In this document: piece by piece, positions 52,336 through 60,493 of the stretch
How the letters are laid out: the number at the start of each line of letters is the position of its first letter
How positions within the stretch are numbered: the stretch's first letter is position 1
Origin: Pseudomonas sp. CFII64
GTDB taxonomy: Bacteria; Pseudomonadota; Gammaproteobacteria; Pseudomonadales; Pseudomonadaceae
DNA length: 64,000 nucleotides
Assembly (NCBI RefSeq): GCF_000416235.1
Contig: NZ_ATLO01000043.1
Location: forward strand, 43,501 to 107,500
Reading direction: 5' to 3'
Translations under genes and position numbers: made by a program
Notes under the pieces: generated by a model
Databases searched by the model: none
Told to the model about the DNA's origin: nothing
What the model saw: only the letters and a program-made list of their open reading frames with translations

Positions 52336-53028
52336 TTACGGGTTTCTGGATTTGAGTTGCTGAACATAGTGCTGAAGGCTGCCGGTGATGAACAGGCAGT
52401 ACGCCAACAGTTCCAGTCCTTCTTCAGTGGTGGTTTTCGCCAGGCGCTGATAACCCTCTTGCAAGATGTGATGCCACAAGGTGCCCATGCCGAAGATCCG
52501 TGAGAACACCAGCACTCCAAGGCCGGCGACGATCATGGTAAAGCTGGTCTGACGCGTAAAGTTCGCCAGCGCTGAAAGGGTTTGCTGGCGGTTGTCGCGT
52601 TTGCCAACGGCTTTGAAGATGCAGATCGCAGCGGTCGCCAGGGCGGGCCATAACCAGAAGCTGTGACTAATGGGGTCGAACAAGCCATCAAGTTCGCGGA
52701 TCAACATACAGGCGAAGAATCCACCCGCGAGGGCATTCAGCCCTTTTTGTGCGTCAGTGCCACGGCTGAACCAGAACAATCCGGCACAGATCGCCAGCAT
52801 CAGTTCCTGACCAATCTCGGTAAAAGAGACTTCGAGCATTTGCGTGTTGGCGATAGCGATGTCGAGATAGATCAAGCCAAAGCCAGCGCACACCAGCGCG
52901 ATGAACAGCAGAAAGAAGATTGCGGTTTTCTTCAGTTGCTGCAGGTCGCTCTGCAGAGTCTGATCCTGATGCCGTGCTGCGGAAGACGCCGTGGAGGCAG
53001 TTGAAGTGTTGCTGTGCGGGCTGGACAT
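52336..53028 (-). CDS. Unknown membrane protein with a Fur box upstream
   Basis: 230 residues with about six hydrophobic segments after a Ser/Thr-rich cytosolic N-terminus (about 1-30): AIFFLLFIALVCAGFGLIYLD, ELMLAICAGLFWF, GLNALAGGFFACMLI, FWLWPALATAAICIF, FTMIVAGLGVLVFSRIF and a last weaker one near ELLAYCLFITGSL. I do not recognise the family. ATG at 53028 has GGAGG upstream. A near-consensus Fur box lies 62 bases before the start, so iron repression is likely. It is separated from coq7 by a terminator. Confidence 0.78.
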   Translation of the reverse strand: MSSPHSNTSTASTASSAARHQDQTLQSDLQQLKKTAIFFLLFIALVCAGFGLIYLDIAIANTQMLEVSFTEIGQELMLAICAGLFWFSRGTDAQKGLNALAGGFFACMLIRELDGLFDPISHSFWLWPALATAAICIFKAVGKRDNRQQTLSALANFTRQTSFTMIVAGLGVLVFSRIFGMGTLWHHILQEGYQRLAKTTTEEGLELLAYCLFITGSLQHYVQQLKSRNP

Positions 53029-53089
53029 TGCGGCCTCCTGGAAAAAGTCCCGATAGGGTACGCAGTCCAGGCCAGGCTTGAAACCCAAT

Positions 53090-53108
53090 GATAATAATAG
53101 TGATTATC
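53090..53108 (-). promoter_or_regulatory. Fur box upstream of the unknown membrane protein
   Basis: GATAATAATAGTGATTATC matches the 19-bp Fur consensus at 16 of 19 positions, with both GATAAT/ATTATC ends intact. On the minus strand a GATAAT -10 lies inside the box, 18 bases from TTGTTT, so Fur binding would block the promoter of the gene at 53028. Confidence 0.72.
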
Positions 53109-53130
53109 GGAAATGGTAATAATTTGAAAC

Positions 53131-53157
53131 AAAAGGCGCCCGGATAGCAGGCGCCTT
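53131..53157 (-). terminator. Rho-independent terminator of coq7
   Basis: On the minus strand AAGGCGCC, a 9-base loop and GGCGCCTT, followed by TTG and TTTC. It begins 11 bases after the coq7 stop. Confidence 0.75.
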
Positions 53158-53167
53158 CAATGGCGCG

Positions 53168-53815
53168 TTATATACGGTAGGTACTTTTTGTCATCACTTT
53201 GGCCAGCACGCTCATGCCAAACTTGATCGGCGCGGGAAAACGAAAACCACCGGCATCCAGCGCACTTTCCGCATGGCGCTCCTCATCGATACGCATCTGT
53301 TGCAGGATCGCGCGGGACTTTTCATCCTCGGCGGGGATCTGCTCCAGATGTTCGTTGAGGTGTTTGCAGACCTGATCTTCAGTTGCCGCCACGAAACCCA
53401 GGCTGACCTTGTCGCTGATCAGTCCTGCCACAGCGCCAATCCCGAACGACATGCCGTAAAACAGCGGGTTCAGCACACTGGTGTGGCTGCCCAGCTGATG
53501 AATGCGTTGTTCGCACCAGACCAGATGATCGATTTCTTCTTCGGCCGCGTGTTCCATGGCCGCGCGCACGTTGGGCAGCTTGGCGGTCAAGGCCTGGCCT
53601 TGATACAGCGCCTGTGCGCAGACTTCGCCGGTATGGTTGATGCGCATCAGCCCGGCGACGTGGCGGGTGTCGACGTCGCTCATCTCGGCTTCAGGTTGGA
53701 CGATGGCGGGCGATGGCCGATAGGAGTAACCCTTGGATGGCAACAATGTGCGCATCGCGGCATCGGCCTGCAATAGCAGACGATCAATAGGGGAGTAGTG
53801 ACGTTCGGTAGCCAT
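53168..53815 (-). CDS. coq7: 2-nonaprenyl-3-methyl-6-methoxy-1,4-benzoquinol hydroxylase (Coq7)
   Basis: 215 residues, a diiron monooxygenase of ubiquinone synthesis. Iron ligands: Glu in NHTGEVCAQALYQGQ, ExxH in AAEEEIDHLVWCE, Glu in the EQIPAEDEKS region, and ExxH in DEERHAESA. It replaces UbiF in Pseudomonas. The ATG at 53815 is preceded by GGAGGTTCTC. Confidence 0.93.
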   Translation of the reverse strand: MATERHYSPIDRLLLQADAAMRTLLPSKGYSYRPSPAIVQPEAEMSDVDTRHVAGLMRINHTGEVCAQALYQGQALTAKLPNVRAAMEHAAEEEIDHLVWCEQRIHQLGSHTSVLNPLFYGMSFGIGAVAGLISDKVSLGFVAATEDQVCKHLNEHLEQIPAEDEKSRAILQQMRIDEERHAESALDAGGFRFPAPIKFGMSVLAKVMTKSTYRI

Positions 53816-53941
53816 GAGAACCTCCGGGAAAACCATGGCGGCAGTCTACCGCAATCAGGCGAGGGAGGTTTGAGCTGGATCAGCCCGCCGCGCGGCCATC
53901 AACGGCCTGCGGCGGACTTCAAGTGCTTGAAACTGGGCCAA

Positions 53942-54286
53942 TCAGCCCGGCGGCCAGTGCATCTGGCGCTGACCCAGAACATGCATGTGAATGTGATAAA
54001 CGGTCTGCCCGCCTAACTCATTGCAGTTCATGACGACACGAAAGCCATCGTCACAGCCCAGTTCCTTGGCGAGGCGTTTGGCGGTGAACAGGATATGACC
54101 CGCCAGGCCCTTGTCGTCTTCGGTCAGGTCATTGAGGGTGCGGATCGGCTTTTTCGGAATGACCAGAAAATGCACCGGCGCCTGGGGCGCAATGTCGTGA
54201 AAGGCCAATACCTGGTCATCTTCATAGATGATCTTGGCGGGTATTTCCCGGTTGATGATCTTGGTAAACAAAGTATCCACAGCCAT
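53942..54286 (-). CDS. HIT family nucleotide-binding protein (HinT-like)
   Basis: 114 residues with the histidine triad HIHMHV near residue 100 and the N-terminal TLFTKIINREIPAKIIYEDDQVLAFHDI segment. HinT proteins hydrolyse nucleoside phosphoramidates. ATG at 54286 with GGAG upstream region AAGGAGCAA. Confidence 0.92.
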   Translation of the reverse strand: MAVDTLFTKIINREIPAKIIYEDDQVLAFHDIAPQAPVHFLVIPKKPIRTLNDLTEDDKGLAGHILFTAKRLAKELGCDDGFRVVMNCNELGGQTVYHIHMHVLGQRQMHWPPG

Positions 54287-54384
54287 TTGCTCCTTGTGGG
54301 TGGATGTTGAGTCGCTGATTGGTTGACTGAGCGAGCGCATTCGAGTGTATCGATGCCGCCTTGGCGCGCCCAGCCGTTTGTCAG

Positions 54385-55176
54385 TCAGCGTGGGCAGTAA
54401 GATTTGTTGATCAACCCGACGATGCTGCGGTTCAACCAGCGCGAACCGAAACGCGGGCAGAACGCCAACAGCTTGTTGCGCCAACCCGGAATGATCACGG
54501 CACGGTTTTTCGCCAGGGCGCGGACGGCATACAACGCAACTTCTTCGGGGCTCATCATGCGTTTGCTACGCTCGAGCTTTTCACTTTGCAGCTGGGCGGT
54601 GCGCATGAAGGACGTGCGGGTCGGGCCTGGGCAAAGCACGGAAACCTTTATCCCGGTCTTCTTCACTTCTTCGCGCAAGCCTTCGGAGAAATGCAGAACA
54701 TAAGCCTTGCTGGCGTGATAAGCGCTCATCCACGGGCCGGGACTGAATGCCGCAACCGAAGAAACATTGAGGATCTGCCCGCCACCTTGCAGCGCCATCA
54801 GATTGCCGACGGTGTGACACAAACGGGTCAGCGCAAGGATGTTCAAGTCGATCAAGTCCTGCTCAAGCCCCCAGTCCTGCGCCAGGAACGGGCCACTGGT
54901 GCCGATGCCGGCACAATTGACCAGCAGGTCGATCTGATGAGCGCCTTCTTCTTCCAGCTCCAGAAGAAAACCGGACAGACGCAAGGGTTCGCCCAGATCG
55001 CAGGCGCGAAACAGCACCTCGACGCCAAATCGCTGAGTCAGCTCGATGGCGACGGTTTCCAGCAAGTCACGCTGACGCGCCACCAGAATCAGACTGCGCC
55101 CCCGGCGTGCCAGCGCTTCAGCCATTGCCAGGCCGATGCCGCTGGACGCGCCAGTAATCAAGGCGTAACGGGTCAT
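54385..55176 (-). CDS. Short-chain dehydrogenase/reductase
   Basis: 263 residues with Rossmann motif TGASSGIG (residues 8-15), the NCAGIG strand and the catalytic YHASK (near 150). The substrate is not evident; this subgroup (DltE/YqjQ-like) is often linked to lipid or ketone reduction. The ATG at 55176 has GGAGAA 5 bases upstream; an ATG four codons earlier overlaps that site. Confidence 0.87.
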   Translation of the reverse strand: MTRYALITGASSGIGLAMAEALARRGRSLILVARQRDLLETVAIELTQRFGVEVLFRACDLGEPLRLSGFLLELEEEGAHQIDLLVNCAGIGTSGPFLAQDWGLEQDLIDLNILALTRLCHTVGNLMALQGGGQILNVSSVAAFSPGPWMSAYHASKAYVLHFSEGLREEVKKTGIKVSVLCPGPTRTSFMRTAQLQSEKLERSKRMMSPEEVALYAVRALAKNRAVIIPGWRNKLLAFCPRFGSRWLNRSIVGLINKSYCPR

Positions 55177-55233
55177 GCATTTCTCCATTCAACGTGCAGC
55201 CAACCACAATTCATCATGAAACATGAAGTCGGA

Positions 55234-56142
55234 CTATTTATTCACTTCGCTTTCTATGACGGTATCGGAGTCTTCATCGCTCGGCGTCGCGGCGTCATCG
55301 TCATAAGGCAGCGATTGCTCGTACTCGACGGTTGAGTTTTCCAGCTCCGCCTGAATAGCGCTGAAGCCACCGACGATACCTGCGGTAATGATCAGGGCGA
55401 GGAAGGCGACCCACAGCCACGCCAGAACCTTCACCGACTGGCTATTGGGCGGCGCAGGCGGGCCGTATTGATTTGCGCCTTGATTGCCCGGCATCACGAT
55501 GATCAAAATCGGGAAGATGCTGTTGACGAAGGGAATCAGGTTCAACAGCAGCAGCCATCCCGACCAGCCGACGTCATGCAGGCGCTGCACGCCGATCTGG
55601 ACGCTGATGACCAGGAAGGCGACAAAGGCCACGGTGGCGAGCAGTCCGCCGCCAATCAGCGAAACGCTCATGACGCCGGCGCAAAGTGCCGCGACCAATA
55701 ATGCCGCAACCATCAGCACCAGGCTCCAGGCCAGATAACGCACCCGGCCGATGCGCCCCTGCACGCTGAACACCTTGAGTGTCGAATATTGCAGCGTCGC
55801 GGCGCCAACCGGTGCGCGCGGCGGCGCATACGGCGAGGCTGCATAGGCGCTGGCAGGTTCTGCATAGGCGCGTGGTTCTTCGATTTCTTCCAGGCTGAGG
55901 CTGATCGCCGGGTCCGTCTCGATGCGTGCTTCGACCCCGGCGTTGGTCAGCGCGCTGATATAGCTCAGGGCATCGGAATGCGTAAGGCCACGCTTGAGCG
56001 CAATCGGCTTGCCGCTGAACAGCTTTTCCACCGCCGAGGTTTCACTCTTGAACAGCTGCGCAAGGTTTAGCTTGGCAGTTTGCAGGTCAACGCCGGTGCG
56101 CAGCTGCCCATCGAACACAATCTTGTAGAGGGTATCGGCCAT
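55234..56142 (-). CDS. DUF805 membrane protein with a soluble N-terminal domain
   Basis: 302 residues. Residues 1-75 (YKIVFDGQLRTGVDLQTAKLNL...) form a soluble domain shared by many Pseudomonas membrane proteins. A Pro/Ala/Tyr-rich linker follows, then a DUF805 membrane region with GRIGRVRYLAWSLVLM and RLHDVGWSGWLLLLNLIP, and an acidic tail. Function unknown. ATG at 56142 with GGAAG upstream. Confidence 0.8.
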   Translation of the reverse strand: MADTLYKIVFDGQLRTGVDLQTAKLNLAQLFKSETSAVEKLFSGKPIALKRGLTHSDALSYISALTNAGVEARIETDPAISLSLEEIEEPRAYAEPASAYAASPYAPPRAPVGAATLQYSTLKVFSVQGRIGRVRYLAWSLVLMVAALLVAALCAGVMSVSLIGGGLLATVAFVAFLVISVQIGVQRLHDVGWSGWLLLLNLIPFVNSIFPILIIVMPGNQGANQYGPPAPPNSQSVKVLAWLWVAFLALIITAGIVGGFSAIQAELENSTVEYEQSLPYDDDAATPSDEDSDTVIESEVNK

Positions 56143-56218
56143 GGTTGGCTTCCTTGTCTTGAAATAAATGCGACGCGAGCGATCACGCTTCCGAGGGCGC
56201 GAGGCTTTATGTCATAAA

Positions 56219-57187
56219 TCAGCGGGGCCAGAGGCCAGCCAGTCGAGCACTTGCACGTTGGGCATTTCGGTATTCGGCGTCCAGACGCTGGATCAACTCC
56301 TCGACACTTGGCAGATCCGAGATCCCGCCCACTCCCTGACCTGCCGACCACACGGTTTTCCAGGCCTTGGCTTCATCGCTGATGGGCTTGAGCTTCGAAG
56401 CGGAATCCACGTCGCCCTTGCCTTGCAGTGTTGCCAGGTCGAACCCGGCATTTTCCAGGCTTTGACGCATGAAGCTGGCTGGCACCCCGGAAACGGCGGC
56501 GGTGTGCACGATATCGACGGCTTTGGACGACAGCAACATGTCTTTGTAGGCTTGCGGTGCCTGGCTCTCGCGGGTCGCAATGAATCGTGTGCCCAGATAC
56601 GCCAGGTCCGCCCCCAGCAATTGCGCTGCGAGGATTTCATGGCCATGGTTCAGACAACCGGCGAGCAGCAGGGTTTTGTCGAAGAACTGGCGAATTTCCG
56701 CAATCAGTGAAAAAGGGCTCCACGTTCCGGCATGTCCGCCAGCGCCGGCCGCGACCGCAATCAATCCATCGACGCCAGCTTCGGCCGCTTTTTCGGCATG
56801 CCGCCGCGTGGTGACGTCATGGAAAACCAGCCCGCCGTAACGGTGCACGGCATCCACCAGTTCCTTTACCGCGCCCAGGCTGGTAATCACAATGGGTACT
56901 TTGTGCTCGATACAAATCGCCAGATCCGCCTGCAAGCGGGGATTGCTGTGGTGGACGATCAGGTTTACCGCATACGGCGCGGGCTTTTCCAGCTGTGCCA
57001 GACCGGCTTCGATTTCTTCCAGCCAGCTTTTGAAACCGCTGCTTTCCCGCTGATTGAGGGCCGGAAAGCTGCCCACGATCCCGTTGCGGCAACAAGCCAG
57101 AACGAGATCGGGATTGGAAATCAGAAACATCGGGGCAACCACCAGCGGCAGACGCAGGCGTTGTTCAAGCGAAACTGGCAGTGACAT
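56219..57187 (-). CDS. NAD(P)H-dependent flavin oxidoreductase / nitronate monooxygenase
   Basis: 322-residue FMN barrel of the 2-nitropropane dioxygenase family: LPLVVAPMFLISNPDLVLACC at the N-terminus, GVDGLIAVAAGAGGHAGTWSPFSLIAEI (FMN phosphate site with the His) and AQLLGADLAYLGTRFIAT. It probably detoxifies nitronates or reduces quinones. Confidence 0.87.
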   Translation of the reverse strand: MSLPVSLEQRLRLPLVVAPMFLISNPDLVLACCRNGIVGSFPALNQRESSGFKSWLEEIEAGLAQLEKPAPYAVNLIVHHSNPRLQADLAICIEHKVPIVITSLGAVKELVDAVHRYGGLVFHDVTTRRHAEKAAEAGVDGLIAVAAGAGGHAGTWSPFSLIAEIRQFFDKTLLLAGCLNHGHEILAAQLLGADLAYLGTRFIATRESQAPQAYKDMLLSSKAVDIVHTAAVSGVPASFMRQSLENAGFDLATLQGKGDVDSASKLKPISDEAKAWKTVWSAGQGVGGISDLPSVEELIQRLDAEYRNAQRASARLAGLWPR

Positions 57188-57225
57188 GAACGGTTCCCGG
57201 GTGCTGTAAGAGTCTTTATTAAAGC

Positions 57226-57648
57226 CTAGAAAGGTTTAACCACCACCAATATGACGATGGCCAGCAAAATCACTACAGGGATTTCATTGAACCAGCGATA
57301 GAACACGTGGCTGCGGCCGTTCTCGCCACGGGCGAAGCGTTTGACCTGCGCGCCGCAGACATGGTGATAGCCGATCAGCAGCACCACCAGCGTCAGTTTG
57401 GCGTGCATCCAGCCCTGACTCATGTAGCCCGGCACCAGGCTGATCAGCCAAATGCCGAACACCAGCGTCGCGATCATCGCCGGGCCCATGATGCCCCGGT
57501 ACAGCTTGCGCTCCATGGTGCAGAAGCGTTCACGGCTTACGGCGTCTTCGCTCAGGGAGTGGTAGACGAAAAGTCTCGGCAAGTAGAACAGGGCTGCAAA
57601 CCAGCAGACCATTGAAACGATGTGAAAAGCTTTGATCCATAAAAGCAT
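57226..57648 (-). CDS. hemJ: Protoporphyrinogen oxidase HemJ
   Basis: 140-residue membrane protein with four helices and the family pattern KAFHIVSMVCWFAALFYLPRLFVYH near the start, with the conserved His (residue 9) and MERKLYRGIMGPAM. HemJ oxidises protoporphyrinogen IX in bacteria lacking HemG/HemY. ATG at 57648. Confidence 0.88.
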   Translation of the reverse strand: MLLWIKAFHIVSMVCWFAALFYLPRLFVYHSLSEDAVSRERFCTMERKLYRGIMGPAMIATLVFGIWLISLVPGYMSQGWMHAKLTLVVLLIGYHHVCGAQVKRFARGENGRSHVFYRWFNEIPVVILLAIVILVVVKPF

Positions 57649-57782
57649 TTTTAGTTATTCCCAGGTTCACGGTGCGCAAATAGTAGTGGCTTGAGCGTCC
57701 ATACGTCACGTTGTCGGTTGTCGCAGACGCGTTACGCCCATATTATCGACGGCTTTCCAGTTGGCACGCAGAGGGCAGGGTT

Positions 57783-58817
57783 ATGGTCAAGGTCGGTATC
57801 GTCGGCGGCACGGGTTACACCGGAGTCGAATTGCTGCGTTTGTTGGCACAGCATCCGCAAGCTGAAGTGGTCGTCATCACTTCCCGATCCGAGGCCGGTC
57901 TGCCTGTCGCCGACATGTACCCGAATTTGCGAGGCCATTACGACGGCCTGGCGTTCAGCGTGCCGGACGTGAAAACCCTGGGTGCCTGCGACGTGGTCTT
58001 CTTCGCCACACCGCACGGGGTTGCCCACGCGTTGGCGGGCGAACTGCTCGACGCCGGGACCAAGGTCATCGACTTGTCCGCCGACTTTCGTCTGCAGGAT
58101 CCTGTGGAATGGGCCAAGTGGTACGGCCAGCCCCATGGCGCGCCTGAGCTGCTTGAACAAGCGGTGTACGGTTTGCCGGAAGTCAATCGCGAGCAGATCA
58201 AACAGGCGCGCCTTATTGCTGTTCCGGGCTGCTACCCGACCGCGACTCAGCTGGGTTTCCTGCCATTGCTCGAAGCAGGCATCGCCGATAACACGCGCTT
58301 GATCGCCGACTGCAAATCCGGCGTGAGCGGCGCGGGTCGTGGTTTGAGCCTGGGCTCGCTGTATTCCGAGGCCAACGAAAGCTTCAAGGCCTACGCCGTT
58401 AAAGGCCACCGTCACTTGCCGGAAATCACCCAGGGTTTGCGTCGTGCAGCGGGTGGCGATGTCGGTCTGACGTTCGTGCCTCACTTGACGCCAATGATCC
58501 GCGGTATTCACTCCACGCTGTACGCAACGGTGACTGACAAGTCCATCGATCTGCAGGCGCTGTTCGAAAAGCGCTACGCCAACGAACCGTTCGTCGACGT
58601 GATGCCCGCCGGCAGCCACCCGGAAACCCGCAGCGTGCGCGGTGCCAACGTGTGCCGCATTGCCGTGCATCGTCCACAAGGCGGTGATCTGGTGGTGGTG
58701 CTGTCGGTTATCGACAATCTGGTCAAAGGCGCGTCGGGCCAGGCGGTGCAGAACATGAACATCCTGTTCGGTCTGGACGAGAAGCTGGGTCTTTCCCATG
58801 CGGGGATGATGCCGTAA
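57783..58817 (+). CDS. argC: N-acetyl-gamma-glutamyl-phosphate reductase
   Basis: 344 residues. NADP motif GIVGGTGYTGVELLRLL at the start and catalytic Cys in PGCYPTATQLGFLPLL (near 149), with KGHRHLPEI and FVPHLTPMIRGI following. Third step of arginine synthesis. ATG at 57783 has AGGG upstream (GCAGGGTT). Confidence 0.95.
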   Translation: MVKVGIVGGTGYTGVELLRLLAQHPQAEVVVITSRSEAGLPVADMYPNLRGHYDGLAFSVPDVKTLGACDVVFFATPHGVAHALAGELLDAGTKVIDLSADFRLQDPVEWAKWYGQPHGAPELLEQAVYGLPEVNREQIKQARLIAVPGCYPTATQLGFLPLLEAGIADNTRLIADCKSGVSGAGRGLSLGSLYSEANESFKAYAVKGHRHLPEITQGLRRAAGGDVGLTFVPHLTPMIRGIHSTLYATVTDKSIDLQALFEKRYANEPFVDVMPAGSHPETRSVRGANVCRIAVHRPQGGDLVVVLSVIDNLVKGASGQAVQNMNILFGLDEKLGLSHAGMMP

Positions 58818-58902
58818 GAGCAGCTTTTAGCTGCGAGCTTCAAGCGGCAAGAGGCAGGTGCAAGCGCTTGTGGCTTGCCGCTTGAAACTTGCCGCTGCTC
58901 CA
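58818..58902. repeat. Large inverted repeat after argC
   Basis: GAGCAGC at 58818 pairs with GCTGCTC at the other end, and GCTTCAAGCGGCAAG pairs with CTTGCCGCTTGAA inside. This long cruciform-capable element starts right after the argC stop. It is a different repeat type from the CCGGC REPs. Confidence 0.8.
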
Positions 58903-58908
58903 GAATAG

Positions 58909-58961
58909 TTGACCGATTTTGTCGGAGAAGCGGATAATGCGCGTCATTACGCATTATGACG
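58909..58961 (+). promoter_or_regulatory. erpA promoter with downstream palindrome
   Basis: TTGACC (58909-58914) and GATAAT (58933-58938) are 18 bases apart. Immediately after the -10 comes CGTCAT-TACGCATT-ATGACG (58942-58961), where the ends are perfectly inverted. Its place over the likely transcription start suggests an operator or a 5' UTR hairpin. Confidence 0.6.
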
Positions 58962-58985
58962 GCTTAGCGCCGGGAGATATCTAAC

Positions 58986-59336
58986 ATGAGCGTCGAATCC
59001 TTCACTCCAACGGCTTTGCAATTCACCCACGGTGCCGCGCACAAAGTGAAAAGCCTGGTCGATGAAGAGGGCAATGATCGCCTGAAGCTACGTGTCTTCG
59101 TGACAGGTGGCGGCTGTTCCGGTTTTCAGTATGGCTTCACCTTTGATGAAGACGTCGCGGACGATGACACCATCGTCGAGCGCGAAGGCGTAAGCCTGGT
59201 GGTTGATCCAATGAGCTTCCAGTATCTGGCGGGTGCAGAAGTGGACTACCAGGAAGGTCTGGAAGGCTCGCGCTTCGTGATCAAGAATCCGAATGCATCC
59301 ACCACTTGTGGTTGCGGCTCGTCCTTCTCGATCTGA
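58986..59336 (+). CDS. erpA: Iron-sulfur cluster insertion protein ErpA
   Basis: 116-residue A-type carrier. The three ligand Cys are in GGGCSGFQYGF and the C-terminal TTCGCGSSFSI. It delivers Fe-S clusters to apo-enzymes. ATG at 58986 follows GGGAGATATCTAAC. A CGCGCATATGCGCG palindrome at 59363-59376 lies between it and the converging anmK. Confidence 0.95.
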   Translation: MSVESFTPTALQFTHGAAHKVKSLVDEEGNDRLKLRVFVTGGGCSGFQYGFTFDEDVADDDTIVEREGVSLVVDPMSFQYLAGAEVDYQEGLEGSRFVIKNPNASTTCGCGSSFSI

Positions 59337-59395
59337 CTGGCTGGCAGTACACATGAAAACGCCGCGCATATGCGCGAGCTTTCAGCCCGGGTCGA

Positions 59396-60490
59396 TCAGG
59401 CCGGGTAAATCGCGCCCAGTACTCGCAGGCCCTTGGCGCCGGTGACCGTCGGACGGTTGGCGGGCACACCTTCCAGGCAGCAATGCGCCAGCCACGCGAA
59501 GGCCATTGCCTCAACCCAGTCCGGATCAACACCAAAGGCTTCGGTGCTGCTGACTTTGGTATTGGGCAGCAATTGCGCCAGTCGGTCTGTCAGCGCCACG
59601 TTGTGAGCGCCGCCGCCGCAGATCAGCAGTTCCTTGGTTTCGGACTGCGCGGATTGCAGGGATTCAGTGATCGTCAGCGCCGTCAGCTCCATCAACGTGG
59701 CCTGGACGTTTTCCGGCGCCAGAGTCGGCAGCTGGAACAGGTGATGGTGCAGCCAGCCAAGATTGAACACTTCGCGACCGGTACTTTTCGGGCCCTTGGT
59801 CAGGAAAAACTGATCGCTGAGCAAGGACTTGAGCAGCGCAGGATCAACTTGCCCGCTGGCACCCCAGGCGCCGTCCTGGTCATAACTCTGGCCGCGCTGG
59901 GATTGAATCCATGCATCGAGCAGCACGTTGCCGGGACCGCAATCGAATCCAGTGACCGGCGAGTCCAGCTCGATCAGGCTCAAGTTGCTGAAGCCGCCGA
60001 TGTTCAGTACTGCGCGGCGATCCTTGTTGTCGTCGAACAGCGCCTCATGGAACGCAGGCACCAGCGGAGCGCCCTGGCCACCTGCCGCGATATCGCGACG
60101 GCGGAAGTCACTGACGACCGTGATCTCGGTGAGCTCTGCAAGCAGCGCCGGGTTGCCGATCTGCACGCTGAACCCGCGCGCGGGTTCGTGGCGGATGGTC
60201 TGGCCATGGCTGCCGATGGCGCGGATCTGGCCCGCAACCATGTTCTGCTCGCTGAGCAGTGTCAGTACGCCCTTGGCTGCAAGCTGTACCCACTTCTGCT
60301 CGGCAATGCCGGCGCGCGCCAGTTCATCCGGGCCGCTGGAACACAGCCCCAGCAGCTCTGCGCGCAAGTCGTCAGGCATTGGAATGTAGTGGGTCGCCAG
60401 CAGTCTCGGCCGGTCGTCTTGCTCCAGCAGGGCTATATCGATCCCATCAAGGCTGCTGCCGGACATCACACCAATATAGAAGAAGGCCAT
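59396..60490 (-). CDS. anmK: Anhydro-N-acetylmuramic acid kinase
   Basis: 364 residues. It phosphorylates anhydroMurNAc during wall recycling. GVMSGSSLDGIDIALLE at the N-terminus (ATP site), GSHGQTIRHEP and FDCGPGNVLLDAWI are diagnostic. It follows the M23 endopeptidase gene by 3 bases, forming a wall-turnover pair. Confidence 0.95.
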   Translation of the reverse strand: MAFFYIGVMSGSSLDGIDIALLEQDDRPRLLATHYIPMPDDLRAELLGLCSSGPDELARAGIAEQKWVQLAAKGVLTLLSEQNMVAGQIRAIGSHGQTIRHEPARGFSVQIGNPALLAELTEITVVSDFRRRDIAAGGQGAPLVPAFHEALFDDNKDRRAVLNIGGFSNLSLIELDSPVTGFDCGPGNVLLDAWIQSQRGQSYDQDGAWGASGQVDPALLKSLLSDQFFLTKGPKSTGREVFNLGWLHHHLFQLPTLAPENVQATLMELTALTITESLQSAQSETKELLICGGGAHNVALTDRLAQLLPNTKVSSTEAFGVDPDWVEAMAFAWLAHCCLEGVPANRPTVTGAKGLRVLGAIYPA

Positions 60491-60493
60491 GGC

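Noticed and set aside
57732..58799. 355-residue open frame antisense to argC
   Set aside because: The sense frame is unmistakable ArgC; the antisense frame is composition driven.
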